A stretch of 64,000 nt of DNA, taken from contig JAJQIK010000059.1 of the NCBI GenBank assembly GCA_021199255.1, positions 29,503-93,502 on the forward strand, read 5' to 3'. The stretch's first letter is position 1. Each line of letters begins with the position of its first letter. Below are positions 35,147 to 43,994 of this stretch, piece after piece. Position numbers and translations under genes: made by a program. Under the pieces are notes generated by a model. It had not been told where the DNA came from and did no database searches. It saw only the letters and a list, made by a program, of their open reading frames with translations. The DNA comes from Clostridiales bacterium. GTDB lineage: Bacteria > Bacillota > Clostridia > Lachnospirales > Lachnospiraceae.

Positions 35147-37921
35147 TCATGTCCTTGGCACCTCTACCATAATATAGGCTTCCACAATATCCAGCTCCTG
35201 CATCTTATCAAAGCCCTCAAAGACAAGACCACATTCATAGCCCGCCTTAACCTCTTTGACGTCGTCTTTAAATCTCTTTAAGGAAGCCAGCTCGCCCTCG
35301 TAAATCTGCTCTCCGTCCCTGCTGATACGAATCTTGCAGTCTCTGCGGAATTCGCCGTCCGTCACATAAGCCCCGGCAATGTTACCGATGGCGGAGGCCT
35401 TAAAGATCTGGCGTACTTCCGCATGGCCGATAACTTTTTCCTCAAAAATCGGATCCAGCATACCCTTCATAGCGGCCTCGATATCCTCGATTGCCTGATA
35501 GATCACCTTGTACAGTCTCACGTCCACGCCCTCGCGCTCCGCGATGGCCTTGGCCGTTGCGTCCGGCCTGACGTTAAAGCCGATAATAATGGCGGAGGAA
35601 GCGGAAGCAAGAGATACATCGGATTCATTAATGGCTCCCACGCCGCCGTGAATACATTTCACAACCACTTCCTCATTGGAAAGCTTCATCAGGCTCTGCT
35701 TGACGGCTTCCACGCTGCCCTGTACGTCCGCCTTCACAATCAGATTCAGTTCCTTAAGGTTGCCTTCCTGAATCTGGCTGAACAGATCGTCCAGAGACAT
35801 TCTTGTCTTAGTATCCGCCAGCATCTCTTCTTTATGCTGCGCCAGATAAGTGTCCGCGTAAGATTTCGCGCTCTTATCGTTCTCATGGACAATAAACACT
35901 TCTCCCGCGCTGGGCACGTCGGAAAGTCCCAGAATTTCTACCGGCGTGGAGGGCTTCGCTTCCTTCACCCGCCTGCCCTTATCGTCTATCATGGCTCTTA
36001 CCTTGCCGTGGCTTGCCCCTGCGGAGATAAAATCGCCCACATGCAGCGTACCCTTCTGTACCAGGACCGTAGCCACAGGGCCGCGTCCCTTGTCTAACTG
36101 TGCCTCGATCACCAGACCCCGCGCATTTCTGTCAGGATTCGCCTTAAGCTCCATAATCTCCGCCGTTAAGAGAATCGTTTCCAACAGTGTGTCGATTCCC
36201 TCCCCTGTCTTGGCGGATACCGGAACGAACTCTGTAGAACCGCCCCAGTCTACCGGAATCAGCTCATACTCTGTCATCTCCTGCTTTACACGGTCGATAT
36301 TGGCATTGGGTTTATCTATTTTGTTGACCGCTACAATAATCTCAATGCCTGCTGCCTTGGCATGGTTAATCGCTTCTATCGTCTGGGGCATTACGCCGTC
36401 GTCCGCCGCCACTACCAATACCGCGATATCCGTAGAATTGGCGCCGCGCATACGCATTGCCGTAAACGCCTCGTGTCCCGGCGTATCTAAGAAAGTAATG
36501 CTCTGTTCCCTGGCCGTTACAGTGTATGCGCCGATGGCCTGCGTGATGCCGCCCGCTTCCTTATCCGTCACATTGGTCTTACGGATAGCGTCTAACAGAG
36601 AGGTTTTGCCATGGTCTACATGCCCCATGACGCAGATAACAGGAGGTCTTGCAACCATAACGGCCGCGTCTTCTTCTTCCTCCTTCAGGAGTTCTTCGAT
36701 AACGTCTACCTTAACCGCTTTCTCACAGATAATTTCATATTCAATAGCAATATTCTCCGCGTCCTCAAAGGTAATCTCTGAATTTAAGGTCACAATCTTA
36801 CCCTGCAGGAATAATTTCTTAATAATCGCCGAGGGCTGAATCTTCATTTGATCTGCCAGTTCCTTGATGGTCAGGGTTTCCGGAATGGTAATGACCTTAA
36901 TCTGCTCTTCCGCAGCCTCTTCCGCCTTCTTCTCCGGTTTGATAAATCTGCCCGCCTTGTTACGGTTCTTCATCGCCATCTCGTCGTCTTCATAGATCAG
37001 ATCTTTCTTGGAGCGTTTGTCTCTCTCCTGATTTGCCCTGCGCTTTTCATCATCTCGATGCTTCTCCATCTCCGTTCTGGGCGTTTCAGGCGCAAAGTCC
37101 CTGGGAGCGTTATTTTTGCGGAATCGATTTTCCTGCCCGCCATTTCCTCTCTGAGCGCGTTCATTATTTCCACCGCTGCGACTGCCAGGCGCAGCGCTGC
37201 TGCCGCCCTTACGCAGCCCCTGATTATTATTATAAGCCGGTTTCCCCTGGCTCTCATGTCTGCGATTATCTCCTGCACTGACTGTCCTCTCCTGTCCCGA
37301 CGTCTGTTTATGATTCTGTGCTGCGGCCGCTTCCTTTTCTCTTCTCTGCTGCTCCAGCCTCCGCTCCTGCTGCTGTTTCTGGCGCACCTCATAGGGCTCC
37401 GCGGTTACCGGAATCGGCTTCTGTGTGGGGCGGATAATCTTATGGGGTACATTCTGTGACTGCACCGGACGTCCGCCGCCCGACGGCCTTCCGTTATTGC
37501 CCCGGTTTGCATTGACGCCGCTGCCCTGATTGGAGCGCTGCCCGGACATTTTGGAATTATGGGGATTGCTGACGAAAATAATCTTTTTCTTCTTCGGCGT
37601 CTCCTCTCTGGCGCTGTCTCCTTTGGCGCTGTCTCTTCTAGCGCTTTCCTGCCTGGGCGCCTCTTCTTTGGTGCTTTCCTGTCTGATTGTCTCAGTCTTT
37701 TTCGTCTCTTCTTTCACTTCTGTCTTAATTTCCTCAGCTTTCGGCTCTTTTTCTTTAACGGCGCTCCCGCCAAACTCCCGGCGCACCAGTTCGATCTCTT
37801 CCTCACCGATGGAGCTCTGGGCCGCTTTTACCTCATATCCTTTATCCTGCAAAAAAGCAATCAGTTCCTTGCTTTGCTTCTCTAACTCTTTTGCCAGCTC
37901 ATGTACCTTCATTTTCACCAT
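35147..37921 (-). CDS. infB: Translation initiation factor IF-2
   Basis: A 924-residue GTPase that brings initiator tRNA to the 30S subunit. Residues 1-50 form an IF2_N helical module. About 60-330 is a charged, Asn/Gly/Arg-rich low-complexity linker with repeats such as [14 protein letters not shown] second IF2_N follows ([20 protein letters not shown]), then the G domain with [20 protein letters not shown] and NKID, and the C-terminal domains. The start ATG 37921 has GGAGG eight bases upstream. Confidence 0.98.
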   Translation of the reverse strand: MVKMKVHELAKELEKQSKELIAFLQDKGYEVKAAQSSIGEEEIELVRREFGGSAVKEKEPKAEEIKTEVKEETKKTETIRQESTKEEAPRQESARRDSAKGDSAREETPKKKKIIFVSNPHNSKMSGQRSNQGSGVNANRGNNGRPSGGGRPVQSQNVPHKIIRPTQKPIPVTAEPYEVRQKQQQERRLEQQRREKEAAAAQNHKQTSGQERTVSAGDNRRHESQGKPAYNNNQGLRKGGSSAAPGSRSGGNNERAQRGNGGQENRFRKNNAPRDFAPETPRTEMEKHRDDEKRRANQERDKRSKKDLIYEDDEMAMKNRNKAGRFIKPEKKAEEAAEEQIKVITIPETLTIKELADQMKIQPSAIIKKLFLQGKIVTLNSEITFEDAENIAIEYEIICEKAVKVDVIEELLKEEEEDAAVMVARPPVICVMGHVDHGKTSLLDAIRKTNVTDKEAGGITQAIGAYTVTAREQSITFLDTPGHEAFTAMRMRGANSTDIAVLVVAADDGVMPQTIEAINHAKAAGIEIIVAVNKIDKPNANIDRVKQEMTEYELIPVDWGGSTEFVPVSAKTGEGIDTLLETILLTAEIMELKANPDRNARGLVIEAQLDKGRGPVATVLVQKGTLHVGDFISAGASHGKVRAMIDDKGRRVKEAKPSTPVEILGLSDVPSAGEVFIVHENDKSAKSYADTYLAQHKEEMLADTKTRMSLDDLFSQIQEGNLKELNLIVKADVQGSVEAVKQSLMKLSNEEVVVKCIHGGVGAINESDVSLASASSAIIIGFNVRPDATAKAIAEREGVDVRLYKVIYQAIEDIEAAMKGMLDPIFEEKVIGHAEVRQIFKASAIGNIAGAYVTDGEFRRDCKIRISRDGEQIYEGELASLKRFKDDVKEVKAGYECGLVFEGFDKMQELDIVEAYIMVEVPRT

Positions 37922-37936
37922 GCTCACTACCTCCAA

Positions 37937-38254
37937 CTATTTCGAATCTAATAAATGCTTCTGTATCGAATCTGCGAATCCCCCGTCTGTCACCGCAAGA
38001 GTGGTTCTCTCTTCTTTTCCCATGGCGTGCCCCAGCACTTCCTTCGTACCGTAGCAGGCGCAGGGTACCTGATAGAATTCACACATATTACTATATTTCT
38101 TTCTGGTGTTATCCGAAGCGTCCTCCGCTATGATAACCAGATATGCTTTGCCGCTCTTAACAGCCTGTTGTGTCGCAAATCCGCCGCTGACAACATTTCG
38201 GGAACGGGTGGCAAGCCCCAGCATGGATAATACCTTATCTTTACTGTTATTCAT
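37937..38254 (-). CDS. ylxQ: L7Ae-family RNA-binding protein YlxQ
   Basis: A 105-residue L7Ae/L30e-fold protein. Visible features are the start LSMLGLATRSRNVVSGG and VIIAEDASDNTRKKY. Members bind kink-turn RNA; the target of YlxQ is not settled. The start has GGAGG six bases upstream and overlaps the end of ylxR by eight bases. The gene sits before infB as in Bacillus. Confidence 0.92.
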   Translation of the reverse strand: MNNSKDKVLSMLGLATRSRNVVSGGFATQQAVKSGKAYLVIIAEDASDNTRKKYSNMCEFYQVPCACYGTKEVLGHAMGKEERTTLAVTDGGFADSIQKHLLDSK

Positions 38255-38519
38255 ACCCGCCCTCCTCGAACTCCCTTTCCAGATTCTCATATACTTCATC
38301 GGGAATACTCATCTTAAAGGAACGCTCCAGTCCTTTGTTTTTCCTTGCCCTGGCCAGACATTCCTTATGCATGCAAAGATAAGCCCCTCTGCCATTCTTC
38401 TTACCGGTCATATCTAAGGCGATAAATCCCTCCGCGCTCTTTAATACGCGCATCATATCCTTTTTATTCTTCATTTCACCGCAGCCAACGCATTGGCGCA
38501 TGGATATTTTCTTTGCCAA
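38247..38519 (-). CDS. rnpM: YlxR/RnpM RNA-binding protein
   Basis: A 90-residue DUF448 protein with the motif RQCVGCGEMK at residues 7-16 and GRGAYLC near 44. In Bacillus the homologue has been reported to bind and modulate RNase P RNA. It lies between nusA and ylxQ and is translationally coupled to ylxQ by overlap. Length is typical. Confidence 0.92.
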   Translation of the reverse strand: MAKKISMRQCVGCGEMKNKKDMMRVLKSAEGFIALDMTGKKNGRGAYLCMHKECLARARKNKGLERSFKMSIPDEVYENLEREFEEGGYE

Positions 38520-38553
38520 ATCGTTCCTCCATTCCGAAGCGCCCGGCTATCGC

Positions 38554-39798
38554 CTATGCCTGCTCCTGTGAAGCCTCTACGTTCTCGTCCGTATCTTCCT
38601 CGTACTTCTCTTCCATGTACTCCTCTTCCACGTACTCCTCGCCGCCGCTTCCTTCCGGCAGTTCCTCCGGGTATTCCTCGTCATAGCTTCCTTCCTCGTA
38701 CTCGTACCCTTCTTCGTACTCCTCGTCGTCATAGATATAATCTTCATAACGGAAGCCGGGAGCGTCCTTGGCCTGCGTCTCGCTCTTAATATCAATCTTA
38801 TATCCTGTCAGCCTGGCCGCCAGTCTGGCATTCTGCCCCTCCTTGCCGATGGCAAGCGACAACTGGTAATCCGGCACGACCACCTTCGCCGTTTTCTCGT
38901 CAGGATCCGCAAATACCGCCACGATCTTAGCGGGAGACAGGGCGTTCTGAATCAGGTTGCCGGGATTTTCGTCCCAGTTGACAATATCGATCTTTTCGCC
39001 GCAGAGCTCATCCACAATAGAATTGACTCTGGCGCCGTTAATACCTACGCAGGCTCCCACCGCGTCCACGTTGGGATTGTTGGAACGAACCGCAATCTTG
39101 GTTCTGCTGCCCGCTTCCCTGGCAATACTCATAATCTCTACCGTACCGTCCTTGATCTCCGTTACCTCGGCCTCGAACAGTCTCTTTACCAGTTCGGGAT
39201 GGGTACGGCTGACCAGAATCCTGGGTCCCTTAGGCGTATTCCTGACCTCAAGGATATATACCTTGATTCTCTCCGTGGGCTTAAAATTCTCGCCCTTTAC
39301 CTGCTCGCTCTCATTTAAGAGCGCGTCCGCCTTGCCCAGATTTATGGAAATATTTCTGCCCACATATCTTTGCACGATACCCGTTACCACATCTTTTTCC
39401 TTCTCAAAGTACTGATTGTAAATAACGCTTCTCTCTTCCTCACGAATCTTCTGTAAAATCACATTCTTGGCGTTCTGCGTGGCAATACGCCCAAATTCCC
39501 TGGACTTGATCTCTACATGGAGCATATCTCCCAGTTGTGCTTTTGCGGAAATCTGCCGGGCGTCCTCCAGGGAGATCTGAAGCACATCGTCTTCTACCTC
39601 TTCTACCACTTCCTTCTCCGCGTAGCACAGGAAATCACAGGTATCTCTGTCAATCTCCACCTTCACATTGTCGGCTTTCCCGAAATGATTCTTGCAGGCT
39701 GTAATCAAAGAGTTCTCAATAGCCTCGAAAAGAGTATCCTTGCTGATCTCCTTCTCTTTCTCTAAGATATCCAGCGCCTCCATTAATTCCTTATTCAT
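38554..39798 (-). CDS. nusA: Transcription factor NusA
   Basis: A 414-residue NusA acting in pausing, termination and antitermination. The N-terminal polymerase-binding domain is residues 1-125, an S1 domain lies at about 130-200, and two KH domains follow (GACVGINGARVNSIV, LAIGKEGQNARLAARLTG) to about 345. The last 65 residues are an unusual Glu/Asp/Tyr-rich tail. The start is at the first Met of MNKELMEALDILEKEKE, and rimP ends 45 bases upstream. Confidence 0.97.
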   Translation of the reverse strand: MNKELMEALDILEKEKEISKDTLFEAIENSLITACKNHFGKADNVKVEIDRDTCDFLCYAEKEVVEEVEDDVLQISLEDARQISAKAQLGDMLHVEIKSREFGRIATQNAKNVILQKIREEERSVIYNQYFEKEKDVVTGIVQRYVGRNISINLGKADALLNESEQVKGENFKPTERIKVYILEVRNTPKGPRILVSRTHPELVKRLFEAEVTEIKDGTVEIMSIAREAGSRTKIAVRSNNPNVDAVGACVGINGARVNSIVDELCGEKIDIVNWDENPGNLIQNALSPAKIVAVFADPDEKTAKVVVPDYQLSLAIGKEGQNARLAARLTGYKIDIKSETQAKDAPGFRYEDYIYDDEEYEEGYEYEEGSYDEEYPEELPEGSGGEEYVEEEYMEEKYEEDTDENVEASQEQA

Positions 39799-39843
39799 TT
39801 TCCGTTATCCTCCTATGTTTACCTTAATTTATCTGAAAATTTA

Positions 39844-40308
39844 TTAAAAATCCAACGCAAGCCTGATCAGCGCGATATCCGTCCTGGACAATACCCGCTC
39901 CCCCGAATCGGCCTCTATGGTAACGGTACTCTTGTCATACGCTTTCAGAATACCGGAAAATTCCTTCTGCTTCTCAATGGGCTTATAGGTTCTGATTTCC
40001 ACTTCCGCCCCCAGACTTTTCTCCAGATGTCTGTCCTTTTTCAGCGCCCTGCCCAGTCCCGGACTGCTTACCTCCAGAATGTAGGCGTCCGCAATATAAT
40101 CCTCCGCATCCAGCGCATCTGACAAAGCGCGGCTGACATTCTCGCAGTCCACAATATTCACGCCCTCCGGCTTGTCAATATAAGCCCGCAGATACCAGTC
40201 GCTTCCCTCTTTGACATATTCCACATCATAAATTTCTACTCCGAACTGCGCCGCGATAGGCTGCAGCAGGCTCTCCGTTCTGGCTTCGTAAGTCTCCTTT
40301 TTTGACAT
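39844..40308 (-). CDS. rimP: Ribosome maturation factor RimP
   Basis: A 154-residue two-domain RimP for 30S assembly. Family features are YDVEYVKEGSDWYLRAYIDKPEGV and YILEVSSPGLGRALKKDRH. It is first in the nusA-infB operon. The start has GGAGGCGGAA upstream. About 30 bases before the start is a hairpin, and about 90 bases before it a promoter. Confidence 0.96.
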   Translation of the reverse strand: MSKKETYEARTESLLQPIAAQFGVEIYDVEYVKEGSDWYLRAYIDKPEGVNIVDCENVSRALSDALDAEDYIADAYILEVSSPGLGRALKKDRHLEKSLGAEVEIRTYKPIEKQKEFSGILKAYDKSTVTIEADSGERVLSRTDIALIRLALDF

Positions 40309-40336
40309 TTCCGCCTCCGTCCTCTTTCTTTCACAG

Positions 40337-40364
40337 AAAAGAGTGGACTCGCAAGTCCACTCTT
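40337..40364 (-). promoter_or_regulatory. Terminator-like hairpin in the rimP-nusA-infB leader
   Basis: A perfect 12-bp stem AAAGAGTGGACT / AGTCCACTCTTT with a four-base loop, followed by TCTG on the minus strand. It lies between the rimP promoter and its start codon, so it can act as an attenuator. Alternatively it terminates read-through from upstream. Confidence 0.65.
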
Positions 40365-40394
40365 TATCTCAGTAACTATCTGTATTACATATTT

Positions 40395-40423
40395 ATATTA
40401 GCACTCTTTACAGGCATTTGCAA
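40395..40423 (-). promoter_or_regulatory. Promoter of the rimP-nusA-infB operon
   Basis: TTGCAA (40418-40423) and TAATAT (40395-40400) with a 17-base spacer on the minus strand, predicting a leader of about 80 bases. Confidence 0.55.
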
Positions 40424-40494
40424 GCCCCTTTTACCAAATATCGGTTCTCCATCACTTTCCCTGAGGTTTTAAGAGATTCTGTTTGCCCGCAGGC

Positions 40495-40533
40495 AGAAAA
40501 AAAGTATTGAAAACGCAACGTCTTCAATACTTT
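40495..40533 (-). terminator. Terminator of the tRNA-Glu transcript
   Basis: AAAGTATTGAA (40523-40533 on the minus strand) pairs with TTCAATACTTT (40501-40511), followed by TTTT. It lies about 30 bases past the tRNA 3' end. Confidence 0.85.
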
Positions 40534-40561
40534 CAGGGTTGGGCTGTCTTATAACAGTCAA

Positions 40562-40633
40562 CAGCTTGTAGGGGAATCGAACCCCTGTTTCCGCCGTGAG
40601 AGGGCGGCGTCTTAACCGCTTGACCAACAAGCC
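40562..40633 (-). tRNA. tRNA-Glu (anticodon CUC)
   Basis: A 72-base cloverleaf on the minus strand. The acceptor GGCTTGT pairs with ACAAGCT, the D-arm is GTC..AAGCGGTTAAGAC, and the anticodon stem CCGCC/GGCGG closes a loop CTCTCAC with anticodon CTC. The T-arm is AGGGG TTCGATT CCCCT. The 3' CCA is not encoded. The first acceptor pair is G1-U72 rather than the usual G-C. A promoter-like TTGCAT-N17-TAAGAT lies at 40653-40681, flanked by CACTTGC/GCAAGTG, and a terminator follows. Confidence 0.93.
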
Positions 40634-40652
40634 ATCTGTTTGGCACTTGCTT

Positions 40653-40681
40653 ATCTTATTATATTTCAAGAAAGAATGCAA
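40653..40681 (-). promoter_or_regulatory. Candidate promoter of tRNA-Glu
   Basis: TTGCAT (40676-40681) and TAAGAT (40653-40658) are spaced by 17 bases. The pair is enclosed by the inverted repeat CACTTGC (40644-40650) / GCAAGTG (40678-40684). Confidence 0.45.
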
Positions 40682-40744
40682 GTGTTTTTTACAAAAATTT
40701 TTGCATTTATGCAAAGTTTTTACAAAGACCATCAAAACGCGAAA

Positions 40745-40772
40745 ACGGAAAGAAAAACCGCTTTTCCCGCAT
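40745..40772 (-). terminator. Probable terminator of the amino-acid ABC transporter operon
   Basis: On the minus strand CGGGAAAAG and CTTTCCG pair with one bulge around CGGTTTTT, followed by TTTTCG, just after the ATPase stop codon. Confidence 0.5.
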
Positions 40773-40775
40773 GCG

Positions 40776-41510
40776 CTACAGCACCTTGCTCAAAAAATCA
40801 ATGGTTCTGGCTTCCTTGGGGTGATTGATAACCTCGTCCGGCGTGCCTTCCTCCACAATATAACCGCCTTCCATAAAGATAACGCGGCTTGCCACTTCTC
40901 TGGCAAATCCAATCTCATGAGTTACCACGATCATGGTCATACCTTCCCTTGCCAGTTCCTTCATAACTGCCAGAACTTCCCCCACCATCTCAGGATCCAA
41001 GGCGCTTGTGGGTTCGTCGAACAGCAAAATATTCGGATTCATTTCAAGGGCTCTGGCGATTGCCACACGCTGCTTCTGTCCGCCGGACAACTGGCTCGGA
41101 TATGCTTCCGCCTTATCGGCTAATCCTACGCGTTCCAGCAGCTTCATCGCATTATCCTTCGCTTCCGCCTTGGACAACAGCTTAAGGTGCACCGGCGCCA
41201 GGGTCATATTTTTCAATACGGTCAGGTGGTTAAACAGATTAAAGTGCTGGAAAACCATACCGATATTTTCCCGTACCTTATTAATATCCGTATGCTTATC
41301 CGTAACATCTTTTCCCTCGATCACAATATGGCCGGAGGTAGCCGTCTCCAGTTGATTCAGGCATCGAAGCAGGGTAGACTTGCCGCTTCCGGAGGGACCC
41401 AGCAATACTACCACCTCGCCCTCTGAGACGTCCAGACTGATATCCTTTAATACTTCCAGAGAACCGAAATTTTTCTTTAGATTGCGAACGGAAATCTTAT
41501 TATCTGCCAC
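40776..41510 (-). CDS. Polar amino-acid ABC transporter, ATP-binding protein
   Basis: A 244-residue ATPase of the GlnQ/HisP type. It has Walker [12 protein letters not shown], signature [15 protein letters not shown], Walker [15 protein letters not shown] and switch His VVTHE. I place the start at GTG 41510 because AGGAGG lies seven bases upstream; the frame opens six codons earlier at a TTG. The start overlaps the permease stop by 11 bases, so translation is coupled. Confidence 0.95.
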   Translation of the reverse strand: MADNKISVRNLKKNFGSLEVLKDISLDVSEGEVVVLLGPSGSGKSTLLRCLNQLETATSGHIVIEGKDVTDKHTDINKVRENIGMVFQHFNLFNHLTVLKNMTLAPVHLKLLSKAEAKDNAMKLLERVGLADKAEAYPSQLSGGQKQRVAIARALEMNPNILLFDEPTSALDPEMVGEVLAVMKELAREGMTMIVVTHEIGFAREVASRVIFMEGGYIVEEGTPDEVINHPKEARTIDFLSKVL

Positions 41511-42168
41511 GATTAATCCTCCTCTCAAGCTTCTTGGACACTTTGCTCAGGGTAATAATGACAATCATATACATCACGCCGATAATTGCCCAGGTCTGCA
41601 AATTTTTAAAGGTGTTGCCCATAATCGTCTTACCCACATTGGTCAGCTCCGGGAACCCGATGACGGAAAGAATAGAGGTATCCTTCAGGGTAATGATAAA
41701 CTGATTGATAATAGAAGGAATCATGGTACGGATTGCCTGGGGAATCACCACCAGCCGCATGGACGCGCCATAAGAAAGCCCCAGGCTTCTGCCCGCTTCC
41801 ATCTGTCCCCTGTCCACGCTCTGAATACCCGCCCTGATAATCTCAGCCATATATGCGCCGCAGTTCATGGATAAGGCGATGGTACCCGCCTGCAGCGCGT
41901 TCAGCCTGAAACCGGTAAACCCGATTCCCTGAATCCCTGCCGGTACACCGAAATAAATAAAATATGCCAATACGATCAGAGGCACGCCCCGCACCGCGTC
42001 TACATAAACGGTACCGATACAATTAAGCGCCCTGTTGTGACCCACGTTCATTAAGCCGAATACCATACCGATCACCATCGCAAACACCAGGGAAAGCAAG
42101 GTCAATAAAAGCGTCTGGCCGAGGGCTCTTAGAAGCATCGTTCCATATGTCTGAATGATCATTACCAT
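41500..42168 (-). CDS. Polar amino-acid ABC transporter, permease
   Basis: A 222-residue permease of the HisMQ type with about five membrane segments. The N-terminus has [12 protein letters not shown] and the coupling-helix region reads [22 protein letters not shown], typical of this family. Only one permease gene is present, so a homodimer is expected. It lies 149 bases after the binding-protein gene, with a strong hairpin in the gap. Confidence 0.95.
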   Translation of the reverse strand: MVMIIQTYGTMLLRALGQTLLLTLLSLVFAMVIGMVFGLMNVGHNRALNCIGTVYVDAVRGVPLIVLAYFIYFGVPAGIQGIGFTGFRLNALQAGTIALSMNCGAYMAEIIRAGIQSVDRGQMEAGRSLGLSYGASMRLVVIPQAIRTMIPSIINQFIITLKDTSILSVIGFPELTNVGKTIMGNTFKNLQTWAIIGVMYMIVIITLSKVSKKLERRINRGR

Positions 42169-42253
42169 AATACTGTCTCCAATTCCTAACTGATGACCGA
42201 ACCGCCGGAATATTAATATTCCGCGCGATCCGTTTATCCGCTCTGAGAATCCA

Positions 42254-42307
42254 GGGCAGCGGTTCCTGCGCGCCAGAATTGCACAACGCGCTAAGATGCC
42301 GCTGCCC
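42254..42307 (-). promoter_or_regulatory. Intercistronic hairpin between binding protein and permease genes
   Basis: GGGCAGCGG (42299-42307) pairs perfectly with CCGCTGCCC (42254-42262) on the minus strand, with a further GCGC/GCGC pairing inside. There is no T-run. Such hairpins protect the upstream message and let the binding protein be made in excess. Confidence 0.65.
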
Positions 42308-42317
42308 GGACTGTTTC

Positions 42318-43184
42318 TTAGTTGCCTAAATAGGTGGCAAGAATCTCATCATACTTGCCGTTTGCTTTGATATTGGCAAGACCTGCGTTGAACATATCCA
42401 GAAGCTCCTGGTTGCTCTCGTTCATAATAGCGAAGCCATAAGGAGCGCCTTCACTTTCCATTCCCTCAGGAATCACAAGGGCAAGGCCGCCTGTTTTAAT
42501 GGAATCAGCCATAATCGGCGTATCCTCTACACAGGCTGCGGAGTTGCCAAGAATAACATCCTGATACATAGTCGGTGAATCCTCGAAAACAGTTACGGTA
42601 AAGCCGTATTCATCTTTTAAGCTGTTGGCAAAGTCAGCGCCTGCCGTACCGTTCTTAACCGCTACGTTTTTGCCTTCCAGATCGGCATAACCTGTGATAT
42701 CGCTTCCTTCCGGAAGGACAAAGGTCTGTGTTGCGTCGTAATAACCGTCAGAAAAGATCCAGCCGGAATCAATTCTCTCCTGCTTAATCGTAGCGCCTGC
42801 AATCAAGCCGTCCGCCTGGCCTGCCTGAACTGCCGCTACTGCCGCATCCCAGCCGAGGCTCTGCAACTCATAGGCAAATCCCTGATCCTCAGCGATAGCT
42901 GCCAGCACGTCCACGTCGATACCCACGAAATCGCCGTTTTCATCTGTAAACTCGAAAGGACGGAAAACCGTATCCGTTGCGATAATCCACACCTTGTCGT
43001 CTGTAGAAGCGGTATCCTCTGCCTCCGCCGTCTCTGTTTCCTCTGCAGCTTCCTCCTCTGCAGCTTCTTCCTCTACGGTTTCTGCCGCCTCCTGCGTCGT
43101 TGTTGTTTCCGCTGTATCGGAACCGCAGGCAACCATGGAAAACGCCATACAGCCGATGAGGGACATTGCTAATAATTTTTTCAT
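42318..43184 (-). CDS. Polar amino-acid ABC transporter, substrate-binding lipoprotein
   Basis: A 288-residue lipoprotein. The signal peptide MKKLLAMSLIGCMAFSMVAC ends in a lipobox with the acylated Cys at residue 20. A 45-residue Thr/Glu/Ala linker follows. The SBP_bac_3 domain shows FRPFEFTDENGDFVGIDVDV, ATIKQERI and GYADLEGKNVAVKNGTAGAD. The substrate class is polar or charged amino acid; which one is not evident. ATG 43184 has GAGAGGA upstream. It heads the operon. Confidence 0.95.
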   Translation of the reverse strand: MKKLLAMSLIGCMAFSMVACGSDTAETTTTQEAAETVEEEAAEEEAAEETETAEAEDTASTDDKVWIIATDTVFRPFEFTDENGDFVGIDVDVLAAIAEDQGFAYELQSLGWDAAVAAVQAGQADGLIAGATIKQERIDSGWIFSDGYYDATQTFVLPEGSDITGYADLEGKNVAVKNGTAGADFANSLKDEYGFTVTVFEDSPTMYQDVILGNSAACVEDTPIMADSIKTGGLALVIPEGMESEGAPYGFAIMNESNQELLDMFNAGLANIKANGKYDEILATYLGN

Positions 43185-43227
43185 AATAAATCCTCTCCTC
43201 TTTCCGGGCCTTAGCCCTATTAACACA

Positions 43228-43263
43228 AAAGACGGTGTATCTGTCGTCCGTTACACCGTCTTT
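43228..43263 (-). promoter_or_regulatory. Terminator-like leader hairpin of the amino-acid transporter operon
   Basis: AAAGACGGTGTA / TACACCGTCTTT, a perfect 12-bp stem with a 12-base loop, followed by TGTG on the minus strand. It lies between promoter and start codon. No T-box sequence is visible. Confidence 0.65.
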
Positions 43264-43278
43264 GATGCTTCTTATGTT

Positions 43279-43307
43279 AGTATAGATATTTTTACAGGTC
43301 TTGTCAA
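43279..43307 (-). promoter_or_regulatory. Promoter of the amino-acid transporter operon
   Basis: TTGACA (43302-43307) and TATACT (43279-43284) with a 17-base spacer. Confidence 0.75.
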
Positions 43308-43368
43308 GATAAATTGTATCTTTGTATACATGTTCACATTAAAACGCAGCAACCGCCGCCAATTCCTC

Positions 43369-43959
43369 TTACAATGTCCCTGCAGTACGCAGGATCAGTT
43401 CTACCGCCTGATCGATTCCCAGCGTCTCCGTATTTAGAGTAAGATCATAATTTCTGGCGTCTCCATAGACCTGCCCGGTATAATACTCGCAATATTTCTT
43501 ACGCGCCTTATCCACGGCACGCACGTCTCCCGCCACCTGATCCGCAGGCACCTGATCCATCATGGCGGTCATACGCTTCACCCGCCATTCAAAACCCGCA
43601 TGGATAAAGACTCTCAGGCAATGGTCAAACTCCCGCAAAATATAATCTCCATTGCGCCCCACGATCACGCAGCTTTCCCGGTTGGCCAGCTCCCGGATCG
43701 CATCTCTTTGCGCCTGCCAGATTTCTTCCTCCAGGGGTCTGTTATAGAAATCAAAAAGGCTCTGGGCGAAACCGAAATTCTTCGGCACTCTCTCGTCCCA
43801 TTTGCGCACCTGTTCCGGTTCCAGATTCTTACTTGCCACAGCGGTCTTTAAAATAATATCCTTATCGTAATATTCCAGTCCCAGCTCTTTTGCAACTCTT
43901 CTTCCTACCTCGCCGCCACCGGCGCCGAACTCCCGTCCGATTGTAATGATTTTCCTCAT
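43369..43959 (-). CDS. Cytidylate-kinase-like P-loop protein
   Basis: A 196-residue AAA_26 protein. It begins KIITIGREFGAGGGEVGRRV, the family's variant P-loop, and continues CVIVGRNGDYILRE and the C-terminal YYTGQVYGDARNYDLTLNT. The same layout is seen in the gene at 27958-28605. The start ATG 43959 has GGAG six bases upstream; the frame opens four codons earlier. It lies 35 bases downstream of polC and could be co-transcribed. Substrate unknown. Confidence 0.87.
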   Translation of the reverse strand: MRKIITIGREFGAGGGEVGRRVAKELGLEYYDKDIILKTAVASKNLEPEQVRKWDERVPKNFGFAQSLFDFYNRPLEEEIWQAQRDAIRELANRESCVIVGRNGDYILREFDHCLRVFIHAGFEWRVKRMTAMMDQVPADQVAGDVRAVDKARKKYCEYYTGQVYGDARNYDLTLNTETLGIDQAVELILRTAGTL

Positions 43960-43994
43960 AATAATCTCCATTTCTGAGCAATTTACTGTGTCAT

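Noticed and set aside
40321-40775. A protein gene in the 467-base gap around tRNA-Glu
   Set aside because: Open frames there cover the tRNA and terminators only. The gap is explained by the tRNA, its promoter and terminator, and the rimP promoter and leader.
43185-43310. A T-box riboswitch in the amino-acid transporter leader
   Set aside because: No T-box consensus sequence and no specifier-loop structure; the leader is too short.
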